Assembly: GCA_012520515.1 (NCBI GenBank)
Contig: JAAYOD010000024.1
Location: 1 to 59,306 of the forward strand
Reading direction: 5' to 3'
DNA: 59,306 bases
Origin: Clostridiales bacterium
Lineage (GTDB): Bacteria; Bacillota; Clostridia; Christensenellales; DTU072
Below are positions 27,866 to 35,956 of this stretch, piece after piece. Both the position numbers and the translations under genes were made by a program. The notes below the pieces were generated by a model. It was given only the letters and a program-made list of their open reading frames with translations, searched no databases and was not told the origin of the DNA. The stretch's first letter is position 1. Each line of letters starts with the position of its first letter.

Positions 27866-28399
27866 ATGACCAAAAAAATTACGCTCATTATACTTCTATG
27901 CATGATGCTGATAGCGCTACTTGCCTGCTCAGAAAATACTCTAAATGACTATTTCTTTGTGGAGATAATGGCAAATAGCGAAAAGTCTAGCGACACGCTA
28001 GCAGCAAAAAAAACAGCGTCAGGTGTGTATTCTTATTTAGCTGTTATCCTAAATGACTGCGACAGCCTTTTAGAAACTGAAAATGCAATTTACGAAAATT
28101 TGCACAACATCGAATACATATCAAACGAAATTCTAAGTCAATTACCCGTTTGTTATAACGCGCACACGCAAATAAAGGAAGTAGAGCGCAATTTAAGGCA
28201 GTGTGGCAATGCCGTCATTAGAAAAGGTAAGTATAAAACGCTAATTATAACACTAGGTCAAGGCGGAGGAGATACGCATTATAGCGTTGTGTACCCTAGC
28301 TTATCCTATGTGGAAGGCGAAAAAGATATAATTTTGAAATCAAAAATTTATGAAATTATGGAGGAAAATAAGAAAAATGCAAAAAACAGACAAGTTTAA
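27866..28399 (+). CDS. spoIIR: stage II sporulation protein R (SpoIIR)-like lipoprotein
   Basis: A 177-residue exported protein with a lipobox-like LLAC (Cys21). The body follows SpoIIR: FVEIMANSEKSSDTLAAKK corresponds to the family's HVIANSD-x-x-DQ-x-LK block, and LGQGGGDTHYSVVYPSL corresponds to the terminal IG-x-G-x-G-x-NWWCV-x-P block. SpoIIR is made in the forespore and triggers SpoIIGA to process pro-sigma-E. It is diverged: the WW pair is replaced and the loop before the last block is shortened. Followed by sleB and ypeB. The assignment rests on motif order and context. Confidence 0.68.
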   Translation: MTKKITLIILLCMMLIALLACSENTLNDYFFVEIMANSEKSSDTLAAKKTASGVYSYLAVILNDCDSLLETENAIYENLHNIEYISNEILSQLPVCYNAHTQIKEVERNLRQCGNAVIRKGKYKTLIITLGQGGGDTHYSVVYPSLSYVEGEKDIILKSKIYEIMEENKKNAKNRQV

Positions 28400-29081
28400 G
28401 GGGGTCAAGATTGCTATAAGTCTAGTTATGGTACTGATTACCGCAACTACGGCAGTACTTCTTTATACCGACATATTAAAATCCTCTGAAGAAGCTGATG
28501 CCGCCACTTTATTAAGACAAGGCAGCACTGGCGCAAAAGTCAGAGAAATGCAAACCAAGCTTAAAAGATGGGGATATTACACTGGCAATGTTGACGGAAT
28601 TTTTGGCTCACGAACAGCACAGGCAGTAAGGTATTTTCAAAGGGTAAATAAGCTCAGTGTAGACGGCATTGTGGGCAAGCAAACAGCAGCAGCTTTAGGA
28701 ATGTCTTTAAGCGGTGGCTCATCGTCGTCCTCTGGCGATGTTTACCTGCTTGCAAGACTTGTTTATGGCGAAGCTAGAGGAGAGCCTTATACTGGGCAAG
28801 TAGCCATTGCTGCCGTTGCGCTAAATAGGGTGAGAAACAGCTCTTTCCCTAACACCATAAGCGGTGTAATTTATCAGCCAGGAGCGTTTACGGTAGTTGC
28901 CGACGGTCAAATTAACCTTACCCCAAACGATACTGCCATGAGAGCGGCAAAAGACGCCATGAATGGTTGGGACCCAACATACGGTTGTTTGTTCTACTAT
29001 AACCCGCGTACCGCCACTAATGCTTGGATAAGGCAAAAGCCAATCAAACTCACCATTGGCAAGCATGTATTTTGCGCATGA
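28377..29081 (+). CDS. sleB: spore cortex-lytic enzyme SleB
   Basis: A 234-residue protein: N-terminal signal or anchor (about 10-32), peptidoglycan-binding type 1 domain (about 40-105: LRQGSTGAKVREMQTKL, GIFGSRTAQAV), Ser/Gly linker, and the SleB hydrolase domain (about 115-234) with the catalytic Glu in VYGEARGE and the AIAAVALNRV motif. It degrades spore cortex at germination. The start chosen is ATG 28377 with GGAGG 12 bases upstream, overlapping spoIIR by 23 bases; an in-frame ATG at 28350 lacks a ribosome site. Confidence 0.92.
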   Translation: MQKTDKFKGVKIAISLVMVLITATTAVLLYTDILKSSEEADAATLLRQGSTGAKVREMQTKLKRWGYYTGNVDGIFGSRTAQAVRYFQRVNKLSVDGIVGKQTAAALGMSLSGGSSSSSGDVYLLARLVYGEARGEPYTGQVAIAAVALNRVRNSSFPNTISGVIYQPGAFTVVADGQINLTPNDTAMRAAKDAMNGWDPTYGCLFYYNPRTATNAWIRQKPIKLTIGKHVFCA

Positions 29082-29089
29082 TGATGCGC
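29074..29089 (+). other. small hairpin over the sleB stop codon
   Basis: GCGCAT (29074-29079), loop GATG, ATGCGC (29084-29089) form a perfect 6-bp hairpin containing the sleB stop codon, just before the ypeB ribosome site. It may tune coupling between the two genes. Confidence 0.4.
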
Positions 29090-29106
29090 CTAGTTAGGAG
29101 GAATGT

Positions 29107-30423
29107 ATGGAAAAAATAGGTAGTGCAAAAAAAATTGTTATAGCCATAGGCGTTGGGTTATTATCTGCCATAATTGCGCTGAGCGTTGCGCTTGGAGTAA
29201 TTGAACATAAAAGGCGCAGCGCCAATGCTCAGCTAAACAATCTATATGAAAAATCGTACTCAGAAACTATGACTTCGCTTGAAACTATATCTACCAAGCT
29301 TTCCAAAGTCAGCGTGCTAGAAGGCACAAAACTAAGACAGCAACTACTCAATGATGTATGGAGAGAGTGCGGTATTGCCAGCAGTAATCTAGCACAAATG
29401 TCTGAAGGTAGCGAAAATCTCAATGAAGCTATTAGAATGCTAAACCAAATCGGAGATTATTGCCAATACCTTGGACGCAAAATTTCCACCACTCAGCTAA
29501 CGGAAACGGAGTCAGGGCATTTAGATACTTTTGGTGAAGCGGTATCTCAACTAAATACAGCGCTAGCCGAAGTGCAAAACGACTTAATTAGGGGTGGCAA
29601 GGTAGATAGCAGCGTGTTGACAAACCTTTCTTCTGTCACTGAAAAAATAGGCAATATAGATTATTCTTCCATTGATTATCCCGAACTTATTTATGACGGA
29701 CCGTTTAGTGACGGGCTAGACGATAGAGAAACTAAGTTCTTAAACGGCAAAGATGAAATCTCTGTGGAAAGAGGAATAGAGCTTATTGCCCAGTATTTTG
29801 AAGGCAGTTCAGATATTGTTAAGCAGGGAGAAACCAAAGATCCTATCCCAAGCTATATATATGGCTTTAAGTATAATGATAGAGAAGGTAGCGCTTATAT
29901 ATCCAAAGCAGGCGGTTATGTCGTTCAGTTTGATTCTTATTGCGAAGTAACAGAGCCTAACCTAACTGACTCTCAGTGCGTAGAAAAGGCAAAAGTCTAT
30001 ATGGAAAAGCTTGGATACTCTAATATGGAGCCAGTATGGGTTAGCAACAACAATAGCACAGTTTATATTAACTTTGCCTATACTGAAAATGATATAGTCT
30101 ATTATCCTGACCTTATAAAAATTAAGGTGTGCAGCGATACAGGGCATATGGTTGGAGTGGAAGCTATAAACTATATATACAACCATGTTGAGCGTGACTT
30201 GGAAGTTCCAAAATCCATTGACCATATCTCAATACCTGCTTCTCTTAGCGTAAGCAGTAAAAGGTTTTGTCTAATTCCTACCGAATGGCATACTGAAATT
30301 CTTTGCTATGAAGTGGTGGCAAAAAAGAATGACAACACTTATTATATCTACTATGAAGCCAAATCAGGCGAAGAAGAAAAAGTAATGCTAGTTATAGACG
30401 AAGATGGGCAACTCTTAATTTAG
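29107..30423 (+). CDS. ypeB: germination protein YpeB
   Basis: A 438-residue protein with an N-terminal membrane anchor (about 9-30), a helical domain (about 35-190) and C-terminal PepSY-like domains (GRNAYISKAGGYVVQF-like blocks near 255 and 340). YpeB localises and protects SleB in the spore, and the sleB-ypeB order is conserved in spore formers. Length matches the ~450-residue family. GGAGG lies six bases before the ATG. Confidence 0.9.
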   Translation: MEKIGSAKKIVIAIGVGLLSAIIALSVALGVIEHKRRSANAQLNNLYEKSYSETMTSLETISTKLSKVSVLEGTKLRQQLLNDVWRECGIASSNLAQMSEGSENLNEAIRMLNQIGDYCQYLGRKISTTQLTETESGHLDTFGEAVSQLNTALAEVQNDLIRGGKVDSSVLTNLSSVTEKIGNIDYSSIDYPELIYDGPFSDGLDDRETKFLNGKDEISVERGIELIAQYFEGSSDIVKQGETKDPIPSYIYGFKYNDREGSAYISKAGGYVVQFDSYCEVTEPNLTDSQCVEKAKVYMEKLGYSNMEPVWVSNNNSTVYINFAYTENDIVYYPDLIKIKVCSDTGHMVGVEAINYIYNHVERDLEVPKSIDHISIPASLSVSSKRFCLIPTEWHTEILCYEVVAKKNDNTYYIYYEAKSGEEEKVMLVIDEDGQLLI

Positions 30424-30474
30424 AGTATGAGCTAATAGGTAGAGCTTGCAAAATAAGAAAAAATCCAAAAACTA

Positions 30475-30502
30475 TACCCCGATATTTTGTCGGGGTATTT
30501 TC
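30475..30502 (+). terminator. terminator after ypeB
   Basis: TACCCCGA (30475-30482) pairs with TCGGGGTA (30490-30497) around a 7-base loop, followed by TTTT. Confidence 0.88.
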
Positions 30503-30548
30503 ACACCTTTTTTTAGACATTGTCATATCTATAAATTGCGAGGTATTT

Positions 30549-30974
30549 ATGAACACGACAAATTTTGAGCAAATGGCAAGAGAGTACAGAGATGCGCTGG
30601 CAAATATGCCAATGTCGGTTGATAGCAGTAATTATCTTGAGCAAATAATTACTCTAAATGAAAATCAGCTAGATTGTATATTTGAGCTAAGAAGGTGCGC
30701 GCGCACACAACTTGCATGTAAATTGGCAAATTATCTTAAAAATTTAATTTTCCGCAGTCTAGCTATTGCAACAAGATTGTTAAATGGCGACACTTATTTG
30801 CCCAGTTTCCGCAATCCGCATCGTTTTTGCAGCAATGCCCTAGCAAGACTTATCAATGCCCAAATAGACATTTTTGTTGTCTTGGACCGTTTGTCACCGC
30901 TAAGGAATGATTTAAACGAACTTATACATATTGAAAATCGCAAAATGGCAATACTTGCGGCATTTAATAACTAG
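30549..30974 (+). CDS. helical protein of unknown function
   Basis: A 141-residue protein I do not recognise. It has no signal peptide or membrane segment, is predicted to be almost all alpha-helical, and is rich in Asn, Leu and Arg (a net basic middle section with FRNPHRFCSNALARLINAQID). A four-helix bundle is plausible. AGGT precedes the ATG at a short distance. It stands alone between the ypeB terminator and the tRNA promoter. Position beside spore genes hints at a spore role, but nothing in the sequence proves it. Confidence 0.6.
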   Translation: MNTTNFEQMAREYRDALANMPMSVDSSNYLEQIITLNENQLDCIFELRRCARTQLACKLANYLKNLIFRSLAIATRLLNGDTYLPSFRNPHRFCSNALARLINAQIDIFVVLDRLSPLRNDLNELIHIENRKMAILAAFNN

Positions 30975-31001
30975 AGCTTTAGCGGCAAATGCTCTAAACT
31001 C

Positions 31002-31030
31002 TTGACATTAAAGAAAAATTGCACTAAAAT
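31002..31030 (+). promoter_or_regulatory. promoter of tRNA-Arg
   Basis: TTGACA (31002-31007), 17 bases, TAAAAT (31025-31030), about 75 bases before the tRNA. Confidence 0.65.
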
Positions 31031-31032
31031 AA

Positions 31033-31065
31033 CTACGCTAATTAGGCTTGCTTAATTTAGCGTAG
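31033..31065 (+). other. long hairpin in the tRNA-Arg precursor leader
   Basis: CTACGCTAA (31033-31041) pairs perfectly with TTAGCGTAG (31057-31065), followed by CTTTT. It begins directly after the -10 box, so the predicted transcript starts within its first arm. It could instead be the terminator of the 141-residue gene. Confidence 0.5.
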
Positions 31066-31105
31066 CTTTTGCATTTAAAAGCAAAAGCATTTTAGAGCAA
31101 TATAG

Positions 31106-31182
31106 GTTCGTGTAGCTCAGTAGGATAGAGCAATCGCCTCCTAAGCGATAGGTCAGGGGTTCGACTCCCTTCACGAACGCCA
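31106..31182 (+). tRNA. tRNA-Arg (anticodon CCU)
   Basis: A complete 77-base cloverleaf with encoded CCA. Acceptor arms GTTCGTG (31106-31112) and CACGAAC (31172-31178) pair fully. The D arm GCTC...GAGC, anticodon arm ATCGC/GCGAT with loop CTCCTAA (anticodon CCT in DNA, reading AGG), and T arm with GGTTCGACTCC are all present. It is followed by a strong terminator and stands alone. Confidence 0.96.
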
Positions 31183-31190
31183 GCATTAAA

Positions 31191-31217
31191 AAAACCGCCA
31201 GCTTTTTGGTGGTTTTA
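31191..31217 (+). terminator. terminator after tRNA-Arg
   Basis: AAAACCGCCA (31191-31200) pairs with TGGTGGTTTT (31207-31216), mostly perfectly. From here to 31425 I see only AT-rich DNA and a weak TTGACT near 31350 before the next gene. Confidence 0.85.
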
Positions 31218-31425
31218 ACTTTCAAAAGAAAAAAATATGACCATTTGCTAATGTATTATTACTTACATATCATTATATCAAATATTTATCTTTATGTCTT
31301 GCTTTTATGCTAAAACTTCTGTTCGTGTTACCTTAGCTTTTGTAAAATTATTGACTTTTAATTGCAAAGCGGATATTGTTTATATGAGAAGCTAATAATA
31401 AAAAGGTTAAGAGGAGATAGGGTAA

Positions 31426-32244
31426 ATGACAGGTAATGTATGGCTGGCTTTTGGACTGACTGCGATAGCGGGCTTATCTACAGGCATTGGCAGCGCAATT
31501 GCTTTATTTGCCAAAAAAACCAATACCAATTTTTTATCCTTGAGCTTAGGTTTTTCTGCCGGCGTAATGATATATGTTTCTATGATTGAAATATTCCAAG
31601 AAGCGCAAAACGCATTAAAGCTAGCTATGGGCAACCGCTATGGCGCTATTGTCACCGTTGCCGCTTTTTTTGGCGGAATGCTAATTATTGGTATCATTGA
31701 TAAATTAATACCAAAAAAAAATAATCCCCATGAGTTTTGTTCATCTAGCGGTATCTTAGAAGAAAATGAGTGCACAAAAAAGAAAAGCGACAAAAAGCTT
31801 ATGAGAACAGGCTTATTTACCGCCCTTGCCATCGCTATACACAACTTTCCCGAAGGAATTGCAACCTTTGTAACTGCTTTGCAAGGTCCAACACTTGCCA
31901 TTCCCATTGTGATAGCTATAGCTCTTCATAATATCCCTGAAGGCGTCGCTGTCGCTATGCCCATCTATCACGCCACGGGCAGTAAGAAAAAGGCTTTCTT
32001 TTATTCTTTTGCGTCAGGACTTTCTGAGCCGCTTGGCGCGCTAGTAGCTTACCTTATTTTAATGCCATTTTTAAATGACATACTTTTTGGCGTTATCTTT
32101 GCAGCTGTTGCTGGGATAATGGTGTTTATCTCTTTTGACGAACTCTTACCCGCTGCTAGAGAATACGGCAAACACCACTTGTCCATTTTAGGTTTAATTA
32201 GCGGTATGGCAATAATGGCAGTAAGCTTATTATTGTTTATGTAG
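31426..32244 (+). CDS. zupT: ZIP-family divalent metal transporter (ZupT-like)
   Basis: A 272-residue membrane protein with about eight helices. The metal-site motifs HNFPEG (~140) and HNIPEG (~167) in adjacent helices are those of ZIP/ZupT transporters of zinc and other divalent metals. A variable hydrophilic loop with Glu/Cys/Lys (about 95-125) sits in the middle as usual. GAGGAG is near the ATG. It is monocistronic; no Fur or Zur box is recognised upstream. Confidence 0.9.
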   Translation: MTGNVWLAFGLTAIAGLSTGIGSAIALFAKKTNTNFLSLSLGFSAGVMIYVSMIEIFQEAQNALKLAMGNRYGAIVTVAAFFGGMLIIGIIDKLIPKKNNPHEFCSSSGILEENECTKKKSDKKLMRTGLFTALAIAIHNFPEGIATFVTALQGPTLAIPIVIAIALHNIPEGVAVAMPIYHATGSKKKAFFYSFASGLSEPLGALVAYLILMPFLNDILFGVIFAAVAGIMVFISFDELLPAAREYGKHHLSILGLISGMAIMAVSLLLFM

Positions 32245-32281
32245 TATTTTTAATAAATTCCTTAACAAATTATAGTAGCTA

Positions 32282-32310
32282 TTGACATTGTGGACAATAA
32301 GTCGTATTAT
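32282..32310 (+). promoter_or_regulatory. promoter of the GPH symporter
   Basis: TTGACA (32282-32287), 17 bases, TATTAT (32305-32310). The spacer contains the small palindrome TTGTGGACAA, a possible operator half. Confidence 0.68.
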
Positions 32311-32378
32311 TTTTATATTATGGTTATCCTAATTTAATTAAGATTAATAATGTATTTTTTTAGCTTAAAGGAGTCACA

Positions 32379-33830
32379 ATGGAAAACACTGCTATCACCA
32401 CAAAAGAATCCGTCGCCCACGAAATTGTGCCGATAAAAGAAAAACTCTCTTTTGCATTCACTAACACTGGGCAAACTATGATTTATGGTCTATTTAGCAT
32501 GCTTATGCTTTATATGACCGACTACCTAGGCATTGATGCGGCAATTGCGGGCTTAATTATTACCCTTACGCGTATTTTTGATGCAATTAATGACCCTATT
32601 ATGGGGCAAATCGTGGATAGAACTAAATCTAGGTGGGGCAAATGTCGTCCCTATATGTTATTTACTCCAATCCCCGTTGCACTAGCAGCTATTGCTATGT
32701 TTGCGCCCATAGGATTAACAGGCGCTAAAGCTATTCCTTACGCTGTTATCATATACCTAATTTTTACTATGATATATACCGCCAACGATATCCCCTATTG
32801 GAGTATGTCATCAGTTATAACGACAGACCCCAAACAACGGACATCAATAGTAACTTTAACAAGGCTAATTGGTTCGCTAGGCACGGGAATATGTGTAGGC
32901 GGATTTTGGTTTGTAAACAAATTTTTTATAAATTATGCGGGAGCAAGCTTCCATAATGGTTTTTTCTTTAGTGCCATTGTCTTTTGCGTGATAGGAGCAG
33001 CGCTAATGATGCAAGGTTTCTTCTTCACAAAAGAAAGAGCAAAAAGCGAAGTTGCCCAAGAAAAGTTTTTTGAAAACATAAAGCTTATTCCTAAATCCAA
33101 GCCACTAGTTTTACTTCTTATAGCAGGCGCTCTATACTCTGTCATGGCAGTAGGAATGACAGCACTTACCACCTATTTTGTAAAGTGGAATGTTAAAGAG
33201 ATTTTCCCCAATATGAGTTCAGTAGACATAATGAGTATTTATACTCCCGTTATTGGCTTTTTGCCAGCCATAGCTACCGTTGTTGGCTTGCTAGTTACCC
33301 CATTTCTTATTAAAAAATTGGAGAAAAGAACAATTCTAATTGCCTCTTGCTCTTTTGGCGCAATAGTAAATATCGCTTCATATTTTATAGGTTACTCCAA
33401 CATCTATTTGTTTATAGCATTAAGGTTCTTTGCTTTCTTGCCTGTTGGAATTTGGACAAGTATGACCACAATACTAATTGGTGACAATGTCGACTATTTA
33501 GAGTACAAAACAGGCAAACGCGTAGAAGGCACTTGTTTCTCTCTGCTTACCTTTATGGGTAAGTTCCAAAATAGTATAAGTGTCGCCATAACAGGTCTAG
33601 TTCTTAGCATAGTAGGTTATAACGGCGCGCTTAACCCTGATGTAACCAACCAAACTCCAAAAGCGTTAAATGGTATATTTATTATGGTTACATTGATTAG
33701 CGGTTTAGGTTATGTGCTTGCTATGATTCCTTTCTTATTCTACAAATTAGACAAGAAAACACATCTGCTTATGGTTGAAGAAAATATGCGCAGAAAAGCT
33801 CTATTAGAAGAAAGCACAACTGCTGAATAA
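32379..33830 (+). CDS. glycoside-pentoside-hexuronide (GPH) family sugar:cation symporter
   Basis: A 483-residue protein with 12 predicted membrane helices. The early DAINDPIMGQIVDRTKSRWG motif is the GPH hallmark, with NDIPYWSM typical of MelB-type porters. It imports a sugar or glycoside with Na+ or H+. No glycosidase sits beside it, so the substrate is unknown. AAAGGAG precedes the ATG. Confidence 0.9.
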   Translation: MENTAITTKESVAHEIVPIKEKLSFAFTNTGQTMIYGLFSMLMLYMTDYLGIDAAIAGLIITLTRIFDAINDPIMGQIVDRTKSRWGKCRPYMLFTPIPVALAAIAMFAPIGLTGAKAIPYAVIIYLIFTMIYTANDIPYWSMSSVITTDPKQRTSIVTLTRLIGSLGTGICVGGFWFVNKFFINYAGASFHNGFFFSAIVFCVIGAALMMQGFFFTKERAKSEVAQEKFFENIKLIPKSKPLVLLLIAGALYSVMAVGMTALTTYFVKWNVKEIFPNMSSVDIMSIYTPVIGFLPAIATVVGLLVTPFLIKKLEKRTILIASCSFGAIVNIASYFIGYSNIYLFIALRFFAFLPVGIWTSMTTILIGDNVDYLEYKTGKRVEGTCFSLLTFMGKFQNSISVAITGLVLSIVGYNGALNPDVTNQTPKALNGIFIMVTLISGLGYVLAMIPFLFYKLDKKTHLLMVEENMRRKALLEESTTAE

Positions 33831-33846
33831 TCTATTATTATTAAAT

Positions 33847-33888
33847 AAAAAAGAAAATTCGTTATTGATTTAGCGAATTTTCTTTTTT
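33847..33888. terminator. bidirectional terminator between the GPH symporter and WYL regulator
   Basis: AAAAAAGAAAATTCG (33847-33861) pairs perfectly with its complement (33874-33888) around a short loop, serving both convergent genes. Confidence 0.9.
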
Positions 33889-33910
33889 GTTTAAATTATG
33901 TAATAAGACT

Positions 33911-34912
33911 TTACTGTTTTTCTAAGCTATCTTCATAATTGTCTATAATATCTTTTATAAACTCTATATACTGATTACGCACATCAAGGGGTTTTATTAT
34001 TGATAGCTTAACGCCAAAGTTTGTACACCAACCAAAAAATACAGGACTTATTTGCACACTTGTTGTCAGTCTACACTTGCCATTATCTAGCCCTTTTATC
34101 TTAATTGCTGTCCCAAATCTATCTTTCATAACATCGATAAGAGATTTGTCAAATTCTATCTCTATTTCTGTTTCTTGACCAGTATACATTAAAAAAGCTT
34201 TGCGCTTATACTCCGCTATATCAAAATTAATAGCGCACTGAACAACTTCTATGCGTTGTTTTTCTATCATTATATCACTAATTCTGTCTATGCGGAAATT
34301 AGCTAAATTTCTATACTTGTCATTATAACATACCAAATAATAGCAGTCGTCATTTAGCACAAACGCCACAGGGTTGACCAAATACCTTGCGCCGTATTTT
34401 CTATATACAATGTCACCATCTTCATTATAATCAAAATATCTAAAGGACACTTTTTTATCAGTGTTTATAGCTTCATCAATCATTTTAATATTGTGAAAAA
34501 CAGCTTCATTATTATACTTTTGTGTATCAAAGTATACTCCATTTTTTAGGGTGTCTGCTCTATAACTTCCAGCAAGGTTGGCAATTTTGTCTACCAATTC
34601 GTCAGTTTTTTGTTCACTTATGAACTTTGCCGATTGCACAGCGTCTATTAATATTCTAAGCTCAGGTACACTAAATTCCGACAGGTCGGTATAGTACATA
34701 TTTCTTCTACTACGCTTTTTATAAACTTTATAACCATGCTTATTTAGTTCTTTTATGTCATTATAAAGCGTTTTTCTGTCGCAAGAAATACCTTGTTTTG
34801 CAAGCCTGTCAATAATATTAATTGTATCTAAAGGATGCTCTTTGTCGCTGTCTTTAAGTAGTATTTCCCAAATCTTAAGAAGTTTAATTTTTTGAAAATT
34901 TTCTTTACTCAT
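33911..34912 (-). CDS. WYL-domain transcriptional regulator
   Basis: A 333-residue regulator. The N-terminal winged helix (about 1-75: LLKIWEILLKDSD, GISCDRKTLYNDIKELNKHG) is of the HTH_11/DeoR type; the WYL domain lies at about 130-215 (VNPVAFVLNDDCYYLVCYNDKYRNLANFRIDRISD) and a C-terminal WCX-like region follows. WYL proteins sense ligands, often nucleic acid or nucleotide related. GGGAG precedes the ATG. No obvious target adjoins; the convergent symporter is a candidate. Confidence 0.88.
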   Translation of the reverse strand: MSKENFQKIKLLKIWEILLKDSDKEHPLDTINIIDRLAKQGISCDRKTLYNDIKELNKHGYKVYKKRSRRNMYYTDLSEFSVPELRILIDAVQSAKFISEQKTDELVDKIANLAGSYRADTLKNGVYFDTQKYNNEAVFHNIKMIDEAINTDKKVSFRYFDYNEDGDIVYRKYGARYLVNPVAFVLNDDCYYLVCYNDKYRNLANFRIDRISDIMIEKQRIEVVQCAINFDIAEYKRKAFLMYTGQETEIEIEFDKSLIDVMKDRFGTAIKIKGLDNGKCRLTTSVQISPVFFGWCTNFGVKLSIIKPLDVRNQYIEFIKDIIDNYEDSLEKQ

Positions 34913-34937
34913 AATTTTCTCCCTTAAGCTAAAGAAA

Positions 34938-34966
34938 ATTATATCATATACATAAATCTTTGTAAA
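34938..34966 (-). promoter_or_regulatory. promoter of the WYL regulator
   Basis: On the minus strand TTTACA (34961-34966), 17 bases, TATAAT (34938-34943). Confidence 0.65.
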
Positions 34967-34997
34967 TTATCAAGTGTAACGGTTTTGGGACAATAAA

Positions 34998-35024
34998 GCA
35001 AAAGCGACTGTTTAAAGCCGCTTT
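34998..35024. terminator. terminator after the LysM-CAP gene
   Basis: AAAGCG-type arms (34998-35004 and 35014-35022) form a short stem with T-runs on both strands, placed just downstream of the minus-strand LysM-CAP gene. Confidence 0.6.
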
Positions 35025-35061
35025 TTTCATTAATCTTTCCTCTTTTCTTAAGCCTTATTAA

Positions 35062-35751
35062 TTAAAATGGTTTTAGAAAAACTTGGGTAAAATACAATGT
35101 GCCATTTGCTTTTTTTGCAACTCCTACGCCTGTATGAGTGTAGCTTCTGCTAAGAATGTTGGCTCTGTGTCCTGGAGAATTCATCCAGCTGTTTACTACT
35201 TCTTGCGCTGTTCTTTGCCCATACGCAATATTTTCTGCCGCAGCTGAAAAACGCAAGCCGTAGGACTCTAGCATCTTAAAAGGCGAACCGTAAATGGGCG
35301 AATTGTGAGAAAAATAATTGTTGTTTATCATATCTTGCGATTTTATTCTGGCCACTCTTGCAGCTTCCCAATTGTATGATAGCGCCTGCAATCCATTTCT
35401 TGTCCGTTGTGCGTTTATTAGTCTTAAGACCTCATCTTCTATGCTCTTTAGCGGAGCTACTGAAGGAATAGCAATTTTTTGCCCTACATATATAAGCGAC
35501 GGGTTGGTTATTTGCGGATTGGCCTTAATTAGCTCTTTTAATCCCACTTCAAATCTAACAGCTATCTTCCACATGCTGTCGCCCCATTGCACTGTATATG
35601 TGGATGCTGCCGCCGTAAGCGAATCGTCATTAGCCTCAAACGCATGTAGTTCTTCTGCGCTTGATGCATAAGTGGGTATTAAAGAAGCTATCGGTAGAGC
35701 TATAAACATTATTATAGATACTATAATTAATACAAATTTTGTTTTTTTCAT
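35062..35751 (-). CDS. secreted LysM-CAP domain protein
   Basis: A 229-residue exported protein: signal peptide (about 1-28, ending TYASS), one LysM domain (about 48-95: YTVQWGDSMWKIAVRFEVG, LIYVGQKIAIP) and a C-terminal CAP/SCP domain (about 105-228: INAQRTRNGL, NNYFSHNSP, AENIAYG, SWMNSPGHRANIL, GVGVAKKANG). It resembles the YkwD/SafA-associated class bound to cell wall or spore cortex; function unknown. The start at 35751 follows AAAGGGG; a longer upstream frame is leader sequence. Confidence 0.9.
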   Translation of the reverse strand: MKKTKFVLIIVSIIMFIALPIASLIPTYASSAEELHAFEANDDSLTAAASTYTVQWGDSMWKIAVRFEVGLKELIKANPQITNPSLIYVGQKIAIPSVAPLKSIEDEVLRLINAQRTRNGLQALSYNWEAARVARIKSQDMINNNYFSHNSPIYGSPFKMLESYGLRFSAAAENIAYGQRTAQEVVNSWMNSPGHRANILSRSYTHTGVGVAKKANGTLYFTQVFLKPF

Positions 35752-35875
35752 ACTCAATAAATCCCCTTTATATTTATTATCCTTATAATAGAGCGGATTT
35801 AATATTAAAAACTGCAATTACTAATATTTACCAAAAATAAATAATATTTTATTTTTAATTTAATAGCAAAAATGT

Positions 35876-35904
35876 TTGACATCATAAATTTATATTGATA
35901 ATAT
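35876..35904 (+). promoter_or_regulatory. promoter of rex-adhE
   Basis: TTGACA (35876-35881), 17 bases, TAATAT (35899-35904). The -10 lies inside the left arm of the operator-like repeat, so a bound repressor would block it. Confidence 0.6.
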
Positions 35905-35940
35905 AATATCGATAATCGAATATCGATAAAAAATTATCAA
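35895..35940 (+). promoter_or_regulatory. nested operator-like repeat upstream of rex
   Basis: An outer inverted repeat TTGATAAT (35895-35902) / ATTATCAA (35933-35940) encloses two copies of the palindrome TATCGATA (35907-35914 and 35921-35928), each in an 11-base AATATCGATAA repeat. It spans from the -10 box to just before the ribosome site. Autoregulation by Rex is likely, although the usual TTGTTAA-type Rex site is not present. Confidence 0.6.
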
Positions 35941-35956
35941 TTGAGAAGGGGAATAA

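Noticed and set aside
31321..31328. GTTCGTGT copy downstream of tRNA-Arg matching the tRNA 5' end
   Set aside because: Only eight bases match and there is no integrase or second long repeat, so it is not supported as an attachment site.
31217..31425. Metal-responsive riboswitch or Fur/Zur box ahead of the ZIP transporter
   Set aside because: The stretch is AT-rich but I find no matching structured element or 19-bp palindrome.
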